A stretch of DNA of 64,000 nt from Gynuella sp050296195 (GTDB taxonomy: Bacteria; Pseudomonadota; Gammaproteobacteria; Pseudomonadales; Natronospirillaceae), in the NCBI RefSeq assembly GCF_050296195.1, contig NZ_JBNKRB010000034.1; one strand, written 5' to 3'. The notes beneath the pieces are model-generated. The model saw only the letters and a program-made list of their open reading frames with translations, searched no databases and had not been told where the DNA came from. The translations under genes were made by a program, and so were the position numbers. Below, in pieces: positions 17,110-26,292 of the stretch. Within the stretch, counting starts at the first letter, position 1. The number at the start of each line of letters is the position of its first letter.

Positions 17110-18046
17110 GAAGTATATTTTTTGTCGTGAAATCAGTCTGGAGCGTTCAGAGCCGCTAGCGGGTACAGGCGTACATCAAAGTTCTAATCTGTTGATCAGC
17201 TGGCCCATCGGCAAATGGCTGAAGAGTCTGCGCAAGACCAAAGATATGAGTGACGAACTACTGGCACTGGCCGATGCGATTGTAAGTGCTGGCCGGAGGA
17301 TCAATCTGATTGACCGTAAAGATCAACCCGAGGATGTACATCGGGCTTATCTGATGCCGGAAAACCGGGTGTACGATGTGCCGCATGCGTCTTTAGTTGA
17401 TTTTCTCACCGCAGTATTGGAAGGAACGCCTCTGTATCGCTGGTTTTCCGGATCAGTGAAGGGTTCTCTGGTACTGTGCTGCACTCATGGTAATAAAGAT
17501 AAATGCTGTGCCAAATATGGTTATGCTGCCTATCAGGCGCTCGCTGCGGCGGCCGAGAAACTCGATGCACCTGTGGAGGTCTGGCAGAGTTCCCATCTGG
17601 GTGGTTGTCGATTGTCTGCCAGTGCGCTGGTGTTTCCACAAATGCATAAATACGGTCGTATTGAACCAGATCAGGCCGAAGCTTTGCTGACGGCTGAAAT
17701 CAATGGCGAGATATATCTTCCAAGTTATCGTGGTGCCTGTCATCTGGATCCTCAGCAGCAGGTCGCGGAAGTGGCTGCCCGACAATGGTTGGCAGATCAT
17801 CAGTTAACCAGCCAGGTCCAGCTTCAGGTGATAGAGCAACAGCCTGAGAAGGTAACTATTTTCTGGAGAGCACAAAGCTGGCGTGGATCGCTCATTGTCA
17901 GCGGCTATGAGGATAGTGTACAGCGCTACGGCACCTGCGCCGAGATCGATAACGACGAAGCAATGACGACAGTACCTGTCTGGCGGGTAACGGATGTACA
18001 GCCACTCAATCCATTCAATGGCGACGGCGATACAGCAGATAAATAA
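17099..18046 (+). CDS. Sucrase/ferredoxin-like [2Fe-2S] protein
   Basis: A 315-residue protein whose middle (residues 120-185) matches the thioredoxin-fold 'Suc_Fer-like' ferredoxin family related to yeast Apd1. The first ligand region is LVLCCTHGNKDKCC (Cys 127, 128, 136, 137) and the second is SSHLGGC (His-166, Cys-170). In Apd1, as I recall, the second His of H-x-x-x-H is a cluster ligand; here that position is Cys. The N-terminal 90 residues and the C-terminal 120 residues are less conserved. Its overlap with a siderophore-type ABC ATPase gene suggests a reductive role in releasing imported iron, comparable to FhuF. This is inference. The 3' end overlaps the converging permease gene by 32 bases. 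Confidence 0.85.
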   Translation: MNPEKYIFCREISLERSEPLAGTGVHQSSNLLISWPIGKWLKSLRKTKDMSDELLALADAIVSAGRRINLIDRKDQPEDVHRAYLMPENRVYDVPHASLVDFLTAVLEGTPLYRWFSGSVKGSLVLCCTHGNKDKCCAKYGYAAYQALAAAAEKLDAPVEVWQSSHLGGCRLSASALVFPQMHKYGRIEPDQAEALLTAEINGEIYLPSYRGACHLDPQQQVAEVAARQWLADHQLTSQVQLQVIEQQPEKVTIFWRAQSWRGSLIVSGYEDSVQRYGTCAEIDNDEAMTTVPVWRVTDVQPLNPFNGDGDTADK

Positions 18047-19052
18047 AGAACGGCGCACCGATTGCTGAAACGAATATCCCTGCTGGCAAATCCTGGGGCA
18101 AAAAACCGATACGTCCGATGAGATCTGCCAGTAACACGATCAACGCTCCCATAAGCCCCGAACCCAGAATACGACCAGGCATTGTTTGGCCGCAAATACC
18201 TCTGGCCAAATGAGGGGCAATCAGACCGACAAAGCCGATGCCGCCAGCGAACGCAACCGCCGAGCCGGCAAGGGCAACGCTGCCGGCAAGCAGAATCAGG
18301 CGGTTACGATTAACCGCCGCACCCAGCCCCACTGCCTGTGGATCGTTCATGCTCATCAGAGCCAGCGAACGTGCCATTACAATGGTCAGAGGCAGCAAAA
18401 TAATCAGCCACGGTAGCATGCTCAACACGTCCTGCCATTGAGCCCCATACAGGCTGCCAGTCAGCCAGACATAGGTACTTACCGTTGTATTCAGGTCACT
18501 CATGACGATTGCGAGTGTGGCAATTGCTTTCAGGGCAGCAGCAATGGCGATTCCCACGAGTACCAGCCGGATGGGAATGACGCCGTTATTGTGTGCCAGA
18601 CTGTAAATCAGCAACGCAGTCAAACCTGCGCCTGCCAGCGCAAATACCGGTAGCCAATGGATGCTGATGGCTCCGGCAAATATGGCCAGGAACAATACGG
18701 CACCGAGTGCAGCGCCATCGCTGATACCAATGATGTCCGGTGACGCGAGGGGGTTGCGAACCACCTGCTGCAGAATCACGCCGGAAATACCAAGAGCCAT
18801 GCCCACTTCTAGCGCCAACAAGGCCCGTGGTAATCTGAGAATGTATACGGTGAAGGTATGATCACTGTCAGAAGGTGTCATTATTGCCTGAATGATCTGC
18901 AGTGGTGTCAACAGTGTACTGCCCAGACACAAATAACCCAGAACGACAAATATTAGAATGCTTAGCAGGCATACTACCCGCCAGAACGTGGTTCGATGAA
19001 ACGCCAATGCCAGTCGTTCGGAACGGGAACGCAGCAGATAGTAGTGACTCAT
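18015..19052 (-). CDS. FecCD-type ABC transporter permease (second)
   Basis: A 345-residue permease of the FecCD/BtuC family. It shows about nine to ten membrane spans and the family motifs PRALLALEVGMALGISGVILQ with NPLASPDIIGISDGA near the first third, and the ATPase-contact glycine region GGIGFVGLIAPHLAR near the end. The N-terminus has a short basic lead before the first span. I start it at the ATG at 19052, which overlaps the stop of the upstream permease (ATGA). It is the last gene of the binding protein-permease-permease operon. Confidence 0.92.
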   Translation of the reverse strand: MSHYYLLRSRSERLALAFHRTTFWRVVCLLSILIFVVLGYLCLGSTLLTPLQIIQAIMTPSDSDHTFTVYILRLPRALLALEVGMALGISGVILQQVVRNPLASPDIIGISDGAALGAVLFLAIFAGAISIHWLPVFALAGAGLTALLIYSLAHNNGVIPIRLVLVGIAIAAALKAIATLAIVMSDLNTTVSTYVWLTGSLYGAQWQDVLSMLPWLIILLPLTIVMARSLALMSMNDPQAVGLGAAVNRNRLILLAGSVALAGSAVAFAGGIGFVGLIAPHLARGICGQTMPGRILGSGLMGALIVLLADLIGRIGFLPQDLPAGIFVSAIGAPFFIYLLYRRRH

Positions 19053-20053
19053 AAGGCGGGGCTTCGGCGTCGGGCGATTGCAATAAATACCGGCGTGCCG
19101 ATAAACGCTGTCATGACTCCAACCGGTAGCTCCTGGGGTGGAACGACAAACCGTGACAATGTATCTGCCAGCAGCAATAAAATAGCCCCTAGCATGGCGG
19201 CGGCCGGCAGTACCCAACGGTGATCACGACCAAACAACATTCTGGCTAGATGCGGAATTATCAGCCCGACAAAACCAATCATGCCGGCCAGAGCAACGGA
19301 TCCTCCAGCCAATACAATGACCAGGATGCCGAGCACCAGACGGACAACAATTACTCTCTGGCCAAGTCCCTTGGCGACTTCATCATTCAGTAACATCAGG
19401 TTCATTTGTCGGGTCATGATCATGGTCACTGTCCAGGTCAATACAAACAGCGGCAAAAACGGGGTAATCATGGTTATGGTCCGGCTGGACAGTGAACCGC
19501 CGAGCCAGAATAAAATACCTTCCAGGCTCTCGCGATTCAGTATTAACAGTCCCTGAGTGAACGCGACGAATAATGCTGTAATTGCCGCACCAGCCAACAC
19601 AACCTGTATCGGTACAAAACCGATGTTCTGTTGATAGCCCAACACATACACCAGCAGACCGGCAATACAGGCGCCCATGAACGCGACCCAAATGTATTGC
19701 TCCAGTGAGGTGAGTGAAAAAAAACTGAATGCTGCGACAATGAAAAATAATGCCCCGGCATTAATGCCAAACAGACTTGGTGATGCCAGAGGGTTGCGGG
19801 TCAGAGCCTGTAGCATGGTACCGGCGCAAGCGAGGTTGATGCCAATCACCACAGCCAGTAATACCCGATTTAACCGACTTGACTGGATGATGATGTGTTC
19901 GGTGATATGGCTGTCGTAATGAAGCATTGCATCAATCACGACTTGTAAAGGGATACGGGTTTGTCCGAATGCAATGCTCGCTATTGCAGCGACGAGCAAT
20001 ACCAGGGAACAAATCAGCAAACCAGCGGTTTTGGCAGTAGTGGTATGCAGCAC
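19049..20053 (-). CDS. FecCD-type ABC transporter permease (first)
   Basis: A 334-residue FecCD-family permease, related to its downstream neighbour. It has SRLNRVLLAVVIGINLACAGTMLQ, NPLASPSLFGINAGA and GMIGFVGLIIPHLARMLFG, plus about ten membrane spans. The two permeases form the heterodimeric channel expected of FecC/FecD-type importers. It is followed by a 4-base ATGA overlap and preceded by a 74-base gap after the binding-protein gene. Confidence 0.92.
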   Translation of the reverse strand: MLHTTTAKTAGLLICSLVLLVAAIASIAFGQTRIPLQVVIDAMLHYDSHITEHIIIQSSRLNRVLLAVVIGINLACAGTMLQALTRNPLASPSLFGINAGALFFIVAAFSFFSLTSLEQYIWVAFMGACIAGLLVYVLGYQQNIGFVPIQVVLAGAAITALFVAFTQGLLILNRESLEGILFWLGGSLSSRTITMITPFLPLFVLTWTVTMIMTRQMNLMLLNDEVAKGLGQRVIVVRLVLGILVIVLAGGSVALAGMIGFVGLIIPHLARMLFGRDHRWVLPAAAMLGAILLLLADTLSRFVVPPQELPVGVMTAFIGTPVFIAIARRRSPAL

Positions 20054-20127
20054 AGCATTGTTCCGGTTGTAACAGTTGGCACGATACTTCCGTGTATCGC
20101 AATTGCAGTAATGTGTGAGGCGGGTGT

Positions 20128-21054
20128 TTACTCGCTCAATTGATAGTGTTTGAAAATACTGTCCAGCATACGGCTGGCAGCCAGTGGACCCCCACCCATA
20201 TTCCAGTCCACTTCGTTCACTTCATAAACATGTTGCTGTTTGACGGCATCAAGGGTTTTCCAGAGTGGGTGTTGAGTCCATTGCTGATAAGTCTGCATCA
20301 CTGCTGGATCGGTTTTGGTCATGAAAATAAAGAATACATCTGCGTTCATACTGGGAATGCTCTCCTTGCTGGTCAGTTTGACTCCCCAGGTATTTTCACG
20401 GTGTGCGGGTGGGCGGGAGAAACCCAGCTCATTCAGGATCAGGCCGGCAAAACTGTTGTAGTAAATACGTGCATGATCACTGCGAAAATTCAGTAGTGCC
20501 ACTTTTTGTGGCCATTGAATATCCGGGTTACGGGATACTGCATTGCTGAAATGCGCCACTCTGGCATCCCAGTCCGCCAGCCACGCTTGGGCCTGTTGTC
20601 TGTGACCGGTGGCCATGCCCATCATGTGCAGCGTTTCCTTGAACTTATAAACGGTTTCTAAAGTGATGGTGGGGGCAATCTGACTCAGTTGAGGATAGAT
20701 TTTCTCATGGCGTAATTTAGCAGCAATAATCAGGTCGGGCTTCAGTTTGGCGATCTCCTCCAGATTGGGCTGGGTTTCCAGGCCGACATGAGGTACATCC
20801 TTCAAAGGTTCACGCAAATAGGTATACATGGGTTGTTCGACCCAGGACTCCACCACACCAACGGGTGTGATACCCAATGCGACGGCTGCATCGGTCGCAC
20901 CCTGGAATAATGTCACGATACGCTTTGGAGGGTCATTCAGTACGGTAGTGCCCATGGCGTGATATATGGTGACTTCGGCATGCGCGCTGAATGCAGCGAT
21001 AGCCATGGCAACAAACAGCCCAAGGCGTTTGACTGAAGCACGGAAATTTAACAT
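20128..21054 (-). CDS. Siderophore-type ABC transporter substrate-binding protein
   Basis: A 308-residue periplasmic binding protein with a cleavable signal peptide (RLGLFVAMAIAAFSAHA). It follows the class III (helical backbone) pattern of FecB/FhuD proteins: PPKRIVTLFQGATDAAVALGI, NLEEIAKLKPDLIIA, and a C-terminal VKQQHVYEVNEVDWNMGGGPLAASRMLDSI. It is most like the iron-dicitrate/FecB group, but ligand type cannot be set from sequence. It is first in the operon, with a Fur-like site about 125 bases upstream. Confidence 0.9.
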   Translation of the reverse strand: MLNFRASVKRLGLFVAMAIAAFSAHAEVTIYHAMGTTVLNDPPKRIVTLFQGATDAAVALGITPVGVVESWVEQPMYTYLREPLKDVPHVGLETQPNLEEIAKLKPDLIIAAKLRHEKIYPQLSQIAPTITLETVYKFKETLHMMGMATGHRQQAQAWLADWDARVAHFSNAVSRNPDIQWPQKVALLNFRSDHARIYYNSFAGLILNELGFSRPPAHRENTWGVKLTSKESIPSMNADVFFIFMTKTDPAVMQTYQQWTQHPLWKTLDAVKQQHVYEVNEVDWNMGGGPLAASRMLDSIFKHYQLSE

Positions 21055-21179
21055 AGCATCCTCTTAACAGGGCGGGGTAAAACAATTCAGTGAATAGCTG
21101 CGTCCGCCCAAATACGATTGAAGTAATCTGGCAGGATGTTATTGGACCTGCAGACCTTGGCTAACGATAGTCATGTTAT

Positions 21180-21194
21180 TGATAGTTATTATCG
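21180..21194 (-). promoter_or_regulatory. Fur-like operator of the FecB-type operon
   Basis: Read on the minus strand, CGATAATAACTATCA matches the 7-1-7 Fur half-site consensus (TGATAAT-1-ATTATCA) at 12 of 14 positions. It lies about 126 bases upstream of the binding-protein start, a normal position for an iron-repressed promoter. Confidence 0.6.
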
Positions 21195-21282
21195 TTTTCA
21201 ATGAGAGCGGTCACAGAATATGTCTGCGGATTGAGGTTTGTCGCCCTCCCTGGCAAGAATCATCCTTAGTCACTGCTCACGG

Positions 21283-22695
21283 TCATGGGGTGCTCAGATA
21301 ATCGGCTAAATTGATCACCCAATCGCAGACGCTGGACAATTGTTCATGATCATGACTGATCAGTATCAGGGAGCACTGTTGCTGTCGGCAGGCTGATACC
21401 ATCAACTGTGTTACCGTCTGGGTAGTGAGAGGATCGAGTCTGGATGTGGGCTCATCGGCGACTAGCAATACCGGGTCCATTAGCAGTGCCCGGAGTATGG
21501 CAACTCGCTGTAACTCACCACCGCTGACCTGACTGCAGCTGCGTTGCAACAAATCGGCAGACAGCTGTAATTGCTCAAGTAGTACGGGAATCCGCTGTTC
21601 ATCCAATTGATGCAGATCGATGAGATCCTGCAATAACTGCCTGAGTGGCGGACCATCGGCAAATGCGCTTGGAGGATCCTGATAGAGCTTCAGACATTGA
21701 TGACGGTTCACCGGTTGCAGGTAGCGTATCTGGCCATGATCCGGTTTGAGCAGACCCAGAATGATATCTCCGAGAGTGCTTTTGCCACAGCCACTGTCCC
21801 CACACAGCCCAATAATTTCGCCGCGATTTATAGTGAGATTCAGGTTGGCGAACAGATCGTGTCCACCGCGCCGCATGGATAGATTTTCCAATTGCAGCAA
21901 GGGTTGCGGAGCAGCGAGGGTGTCCGGTTTATTGACTGGCCAGTTTCGCGGGGATGCAGCGATTAGCGCACGCGCGTAGTCTGACTGTGGATGATTCAAG
22001 ATTTGATCGGCATCCCCCTGCTCAAGCACGCGGCCCTTTTGCATGACCATAATCTGGCCACCCAGCTGGCGCGCCACCTCGACATCATGAGTGATGGTCA
22101 GCAGCCCACCGGTGTTTGCGTGCTGTTTCAGCAGTCGAACAATGTCGTCACGGCGACTGGCATCCAGGCCTTTAGTGGGCTCGTCTGCCAGCATGATGTC
22201 GGCACCACCTGCGGTCGCTGCGGCAAATGCGACACGCTGGGCCATGCCGCCGGATAATTCACCTGGTCGTTTATGTCCGGCCTGTTGCAGGCCAAGAAAC
22301 TGAAGCTGTTGTTCTGTGGCCACTAATGCCGGCACAGATGCCAGACCGCGAACATAACGAAATACATCTGCGATTTGCCGGTACGCTTTCATCAATGGGT
22401 CCAGAGAATGCCAGGGTTCTTGTGGCAACATCACCAGCGTGCGCCCCCAAAGTGCCTGTAACTCTGATCCGCTGTAATGATTGACATGTTTGCCAAGGAT
22501 GTGGATATGGCCACTGCGGGTCAGGCCTTCCGGTAGCAGTCCCATAATTGCCTGTGCCAGCAGGCTTTTGCCGGAGCCGGTTTCTCCGAGGATCGTCAGT
22601 GGAGTGCCCTGTATCAGCTGTAATGACAGATCCTCGACGATAATATCGTCCCGACTGTGGATATGCAGATGGTCGATCTCGATCAGAACCGTCAT
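21283..22695 (-). CDS. Fused dual-domain ABC ATPase (DppD-DppF/OppDF type)
   Basis: A 470-residue protein with two complete ABC ATPase domains, so one gene supplies what is usually two subunits of a peptide/nickel importer. Domain 1 has GETGSGKS, LSGGMAQR and DIMLADEPTKG. Domain 2, from about residue 265, has GDSGCGKS, VSGGELQR and VLLVADEPTSR. The C-terminal oligopeptide/iron-sulfur extension common in OppD-type subunits is absent in both halves. I start it at the ATG at 22695, overlapping the upstream permease stop. It is the last gene of a four-gene operon whose genes overlap by 4 bases each. Confidence 0.92.
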   Translation of the reverse strand: MTVLIEIDHLHIHSRDDIIVEDLSLQLIQGTPLTILGETGSGKSLLAQAIMGLLPEGLTRSGHIHILGKHVNHYSGSELQALWGRTLVMLPQEPWHSLDPLMKAYRQIADVFRYVRGLASVPALVATEQQLQFLGLQQAGHKRPGELSGGMAQRVAFAAATAGGADIMLADEPTKGLDASRRDDIVRLLKQHANTGGLLTITHDVEVARQLGGQIMVMQKGRVLEQGDADQILNHPQSDYARALIAASPRNWPVNKPDTLAAPQPLLQLENLSMRRGGHDLFANLNLTINRGEIIGLCGDSGCGKSTLGDIILGLLKPDHGQIRYLQPVNRHQCLKLYQDPPSAFADGPPLRQLLQDLIDLHQLDEQRIPVLLEQLQLSADLLQRSCSQVSGGELQRVAILRALLMDPVLLVADEPTSRLDPLTTQTVTQLMVSACRQQQCSLILISHDHEQLSSVCDWVINLADYLSTP

Positions 22696-23492
22696 GAGGA
22701 TTTCCTCGCCAGCAGATTGAATCCCAGCACCATCATAAACAGTGCCAACAGTGGTTGGGCCAGCGCCCATGGGGCATCGGCATAGTATGGAAACAGCTCG
22801 ACGATCATGAGCCCAAGTTCGGAGGCCGGTGGTTTGAGTCCGACATAGACGAATCCGACCGAGGCCATGGTCAGTACCGAAGTTGCGGCTCCAAAGGCTG
22901 CCAGAGTGAAAACATCCTGCTGAATCGAAGGCCAGATATGGCGGCGAAACAGATACCAGCGTCCGAACCCGAGCATGCTTGAAGACTGTATCTGTGGTCC
23001 ATTTATAATGCTGAGCACCGAGGCTCTAACGATACGGAAATATTCCACCCACAGGGTCATGGCGATGGCAAAATAGAGCATAAAAAATGAACCCGGTACC
23101 AGAGCCGCACACAACAGCACCAGAACCAGTCCCGGCAGTGCCAGAATGGTGTTCACCAGAAAGTTCAAGCCATGGTCGACCCAACCGCCTCGCCAGGCTG
23201 CCCAGACTCCAAAACCAGTGCCGATGACGGCTGATGTTACCACGCAGGAAATACTCAGTATGAACGACAGACGAACCGCAGCGGCCATCCTGGCTACCAT
23301 GCTGCGACCGAACTGGTCAGTGCCCAGCAGGTGTTCTCCACCGGGTAGTGCGAAACGGTTTTGCAGTGCCTGCCGGGCAGCATCATGGTGCCCAAGCAGG
23401 CTCTCTGCGATAGCGAACAGCATTAACGCCAGCAGCACTGCCAGCCCAAGGCGTTGAGCGCCGGAAAGACGGATAAACCAGTATCGGATCAT
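22692..23492 (-). CDS. Peptide/nickel-type ABC permease (DppC-like)
   Basis: A 266-residue permease with one N-terminal span, a periplasmic loop and the five-span BPD_transp_1 core. HLLGTDQFGRSMVARMAAAVRLSF is the typical DppC/OppC entry to the transport domain, followed by WVEYFRIVRASVLS, where the EAA-loop region would be. The family's N-terminal OppC region is short. It overlaps both neighbours by 4 bases, so translation of the operon is coupled. Confidence 0.9.
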   Translation of the reverse strand: MIRYWFIRLSGAQRLGLAVLLALMLFAIAESLLGHHDAARQALQNRFALPGGEHLLGTDQFGRSMVARMAAAVRLSFILSISCVVTSAVIGTGFGVWAAWRGGWVDHGLNFLVNTILALPGLVLVLLCAALVPGSFFMLYFAIAMTLWVEYFRIVRASVLSIINGPQIQSSSMLGFGRWYLFRRHIWPSIQQDVFTLAAFGAATSVLTMASVGFVYVGLKPPASELGLMIVELFPYYADAPWALAQPLLALFMMVLGFNLLARKSS

Positions 23493-24424
23493 GACCGTTG
23501 CCCCCGCGGATCCAGTAAATGACAGCTGGCATCCACCAACGTGTTCAATAAGACAAACAAAATCCCCATGACCAATGCGGTGCCCTGGAGCATGGGAATA
23601 TCGCGGGAAAATACTGCATGGGACAAGCCATGACCGATACCCGGCCAGGCGAACAGGCTCTCGATCATAATCACTCCCTCGATCAGTCCTACCAGTTGTA
23701 TGCCCATGAAGGCCACTACTGGCACTGCCATATTACGCAGCCCATGACGCAGAAATGTGGTGCCTCTGCCCAGCCCCTTCACTCTGGCAAACTGGTAGTA
23801 CGCAGACGCCGCCACGTTGCGGACGCTGCCGCGAATCACCCGATTGGATATCGCCGCCAGACTCAGGGCCAGAGCCAGCGATGGCAATACCAAATGAACC
23901 GGATGACCAAACCCGGCGACCGGAAACCAGCGCAGTTGTATGGCGAAGAACAAAACCAGAATCAGCCCCACGCTGAAAACCGGTTGCGCCCGTATCAGTG
24001 TCGACAGGGTCAGCGTGGAATAATCCAGCCAGCCATTGGGACGCAAACCAGACAGGATGCCAATAGGCAGGGCAATGAGTGCGGACAACAGCAGGGCACA
24101 GACAGCCAGCAGTAATGAGTGGCCCAGTTGATGCTGAATTTCTTCGATCACCGGCGCGCCACTGATCAGACTATTGCCCAGATTCAGGGTAATCAGGTCA
24201 CTCAGCCAGCTCAAATATTGTTCCCAGGCCGGGCGGTCCAGCCCCAGTTCTGCCCGGACTGCTGCAGCGGCCGCCGAGGACACAGCGTCCTCGCCATAGC
24301 GGCCGGCAGCTATTTTATAGGCCATGTCTCCTGGCAGCGATCGGGCCAGTACAAACGTCAGGGTGCCGACGCTCCAGGCCATCATGATGGCCTGAAATAA
24401 TCGGTTAAGAATCATTCTGCTCAT
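23489..24424 (-). CDS. Peptide/nickel-type ABC permease (DppB-like)
   Basis: A 311-residue DppB/OppB-type permease. It begins RMILNRLFQAIMMAWSVGTLTFVLARSLPGDMAYKIAAG, the usual first span and periplasmic loop start. It carries LGLDRPAWEQYLSWLSDLITLNLGNSL and a core including YQFARVKGLGRGTTFLRHGLRNMAVPV, the EAA-loop that contacts the ATPase. It overlaps the binding-protein gene by 4 bases. Confidence 0.9.
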   Translation of the reverse strand: MSRMILNRLFQAIMMAWSVGTLTFVLARSLPGDMAYKIAAGRYGEDAVSSAAAAAVRAELGLDRPAWEQYLSWLSDLITLNLGNSLISGAPVIEEIQHQLGHSLLLAVCALLLSALIALPIGILSGLRPNGWLDYSTLTLSTLIRAQPVFSVGLILVLFFAIQLRWFPVAGFGHPVHLVLPSLALALSLAAISNRVIRGSVRNVAASAYYQFARVKGLGRGTTFLRHGLRNMAVPVVAFMGIQLVGLIEGVIMIESLFAWPGIGHGLSHAVFSRDIPMLQGTALVMGILFVLLNTLVDASCHLLDPRGQRS

Positions 24425-25971
24425 TGGTTGATCAGGCTCATTTGTGCGATGTGAAAAGAGCGCTCAAACGGATCAAAGTGGAATCCCTGTACCCGGTTGG
24501 CCACCGCGCTTTGTTGTACATAGAACGACACCGGAATCATGGGCAGGTCTTCTGCCAGTAATCTGGACAGTTGCTGGCGTTGTTGTGCCAGCACATTAGC
24601 ATTGGACTCGGTCTTCATGGCTGTCAGTAGCGAAAATGCCTCTGTGTTGTTCCAGTTCATGGGCCCCCAGTCACCACCGGCTGCGGTACTGAAATCCGCC
24701 TGTATGGTGGCCAAAGGATCAGGTATGTTAGCGAAATTCCGGGCAATCAGTGCCAGTTGCAGAGAGCCATCGTTATGCCCCGAAGGAATGGCGCTGGCAT
24801 TTTCCATGGAAACATCCAGCTGAATACCCAATTCTGCCCATTGGGCCTGGATGGCAGTGGCCACGAGCATGAGTTCAGGGCGGTTGGCGTAGGTAATCAT
24901 GCGCACTTGAAACGGCTGACCGTTACGCACTAATGTGCCATCTTTGGATGGCTTCCAACCAGCTTCGGTAAGTAGCGTTTTTGCCTGTTTGAGGTCTTGT
25001 ACAGGTTCTGGCAGGTCGTCCAGATGCCATTGATTCATGGTCGGGCCAAAAAACTGACTGGCTCCAGTACCGGGCGCGCCTAGGATGTTCGCAGCGATGC
25101 TTTGACGATCGATGGCCAGACTCAGGGCTTTGCGGGTCTTCAGATCTTTGAAAAAAGGATGTGCGTTATTCACTTTGATGAGAATGGAGCGCGGTATCAT
25201 CGTGGAATCAATCTGTACCTGATCACTCTTTTTCAGCAGATCGACACTGGCTGGATCAAGGTTATAAACGATATCGGCTTCACCACTCTTCACCATCAGG
25301 GCCCGGCTTTCGGAGCGGTGACCGGTCAGATACTCAGCTTGCGCAATATTGGCCGGTGTGCTCCAGTAATCATCGAAACGACTGACTTTGACTTTGTGTG
25401 GCGGGATATATTCCGTCAGTTGATATGGGCCAGTGCCATAAAGTTCTACTACATCACCATTATCTGCATAGGATTCTGGTGCCAGAATGGCAGTACTGTA
25501 GTGCGCCAATACGGCAGTAAACGGCAAATAGGGTTGTTGTAGCTGAATGACCACAGTATTCGGGTCGGTCGCGCGGATACTGTCGATGCCTGCTTTCAGT
25601 AACGGTCCCGGATTGTTCAGAGCTGTTTTTAGGCTGTGAACAACCGCCTCAGCGGTCAAGGGCGTGCCATTATGAAAGGTGACCTCCGGGCGCAGATGCA
25701 GAGTCCAACGACGGTTTTGATCGTCGATATCCCAACTCTGGGCCAGACCGGGCAGTAGTTTCCCGGCATCATTGGCATTAATCAGGGTTTCCAGTATTTG
25801 CATTCGGGTGTAGACGTAGCCGGACTTCGAGGGTGCCAGACTAACTGCTTCAAACGGACCGCTGATGGTCAACAGGTCATCCGGCTGACGGGGATGACAG
25901 GCTGATAATAATAATGCGACCAACAGAGCGGACACAGATGTGCTCAATGACTTGTATAGCTTTGGGGACAT
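24421..25971 (-). CDS. Peptide/nickel/metallophore ABC substrate-binding lipoprotein
   Basis: A 516-residue SBP_bac_5 family protein with a lipoprotein signal (lipobox LLSAC). It has the family layout: ISGPFEAVSLAPSKSGYVYTRMQILETL at the start, RWTLHLRPEVTFHNGTPLTAEAVVHSL in the middle of the first lobe, YGTGPYQL, then KTRKALSLAIDRQSIA and a C-terminal DLPMIPVSFYVQ. NikA, CntA and dipeptide-binding proteins share this fold, and I cannot choose by sequence alone. The Zur-like operator upstream favours zinc or a zinc-metallophore as cargo over peptides. Confidence 0.88.
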   Translation of the reverse strand: MSPKLYKSLSTSVSALLVALLLSACHPRQPDDLLTISGPFEAVSLAPSKSGYVYTRMQILETLINANDAGKLLPGLAQSWDIDDQNRRWTLHLRPEVTFHNGTPLTAEAVVHSLKTALNNPGPLLKAGIDSIRATDPNTVVIQLQQPYLPFTAVLAHYSTAILAPESYADNGDVVELYGTGPYQLTEYIPPHKVKVSRFDDYWSTPANIAQAEYLTGHRSESRALMVKSGEADIVYNLDPASVDLLKKSDQVQIDSTMIPRSILIKVNNAHPFFKDLKTRKALSLAIDRQSIAANILGAPGTGASQFFGPTMNQWHLDDLPEPVQDLKQAKTLLTEAGWKPSKDGTLVRNGQPFQVRMITYANRPELMLVATAIQAQWAELGIQLDVSMENASAIPSGHNDGSLQLALIARNFANIPDPLATIQADFSTAAGGDWGPMNWNNTEAFSLLTAMKTESNANVLAQQRQQLSRLLAEDLPMIPVSFYVQQSAVANRVQGFHFDPFERSFHIAQMSLINQ

Positions 25972-26015
25972 GGGTATCAGATCCTTCAGTTCTCAAAATC
26001 GAAGTGAACTGGAAA

Positions 26016-26032
26016 TTATGTTATAACATAAC
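26016..26032 (-). promoter_or_regulatory. Zur-like operator upstream of the SBP_bac_5 operon
   Basis: TTATGTTATAACATAA (26016-26031) is a perfect 16-bp palindrome. Within it GTTATAACATAAC (26020-26032) fits the gammaproteobacterial Zur consensus GTTATAATATAAC at 12 of 13 positions. It lies 45 bases upstream of the binding-protein ATG, at a promoter-proximal position. Confidence 0.6.
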
Positions 26033-26292
26033 AAATCTGAAAAGAACTAATTTGTACGATGGTAATTTTATAAACAATAGTGTTTCGCAATGCCTGATGA
26101 GTAGGATAAAAATGTGCCTTGTCGGGCTCCGTATGAATTTGTTGACAGACAGGGTGGGTTGGCGCCTATCACAACTGAGCCGATGATAAGAATGACCGCC
26201 GGGCCTATGTCTGCAAATGAATAACTATCAGCGCGCGACGGTCGTTATGGCCATGATGGAGGCTATCGGTGAAAACACCTCCTGTGGGTGTT

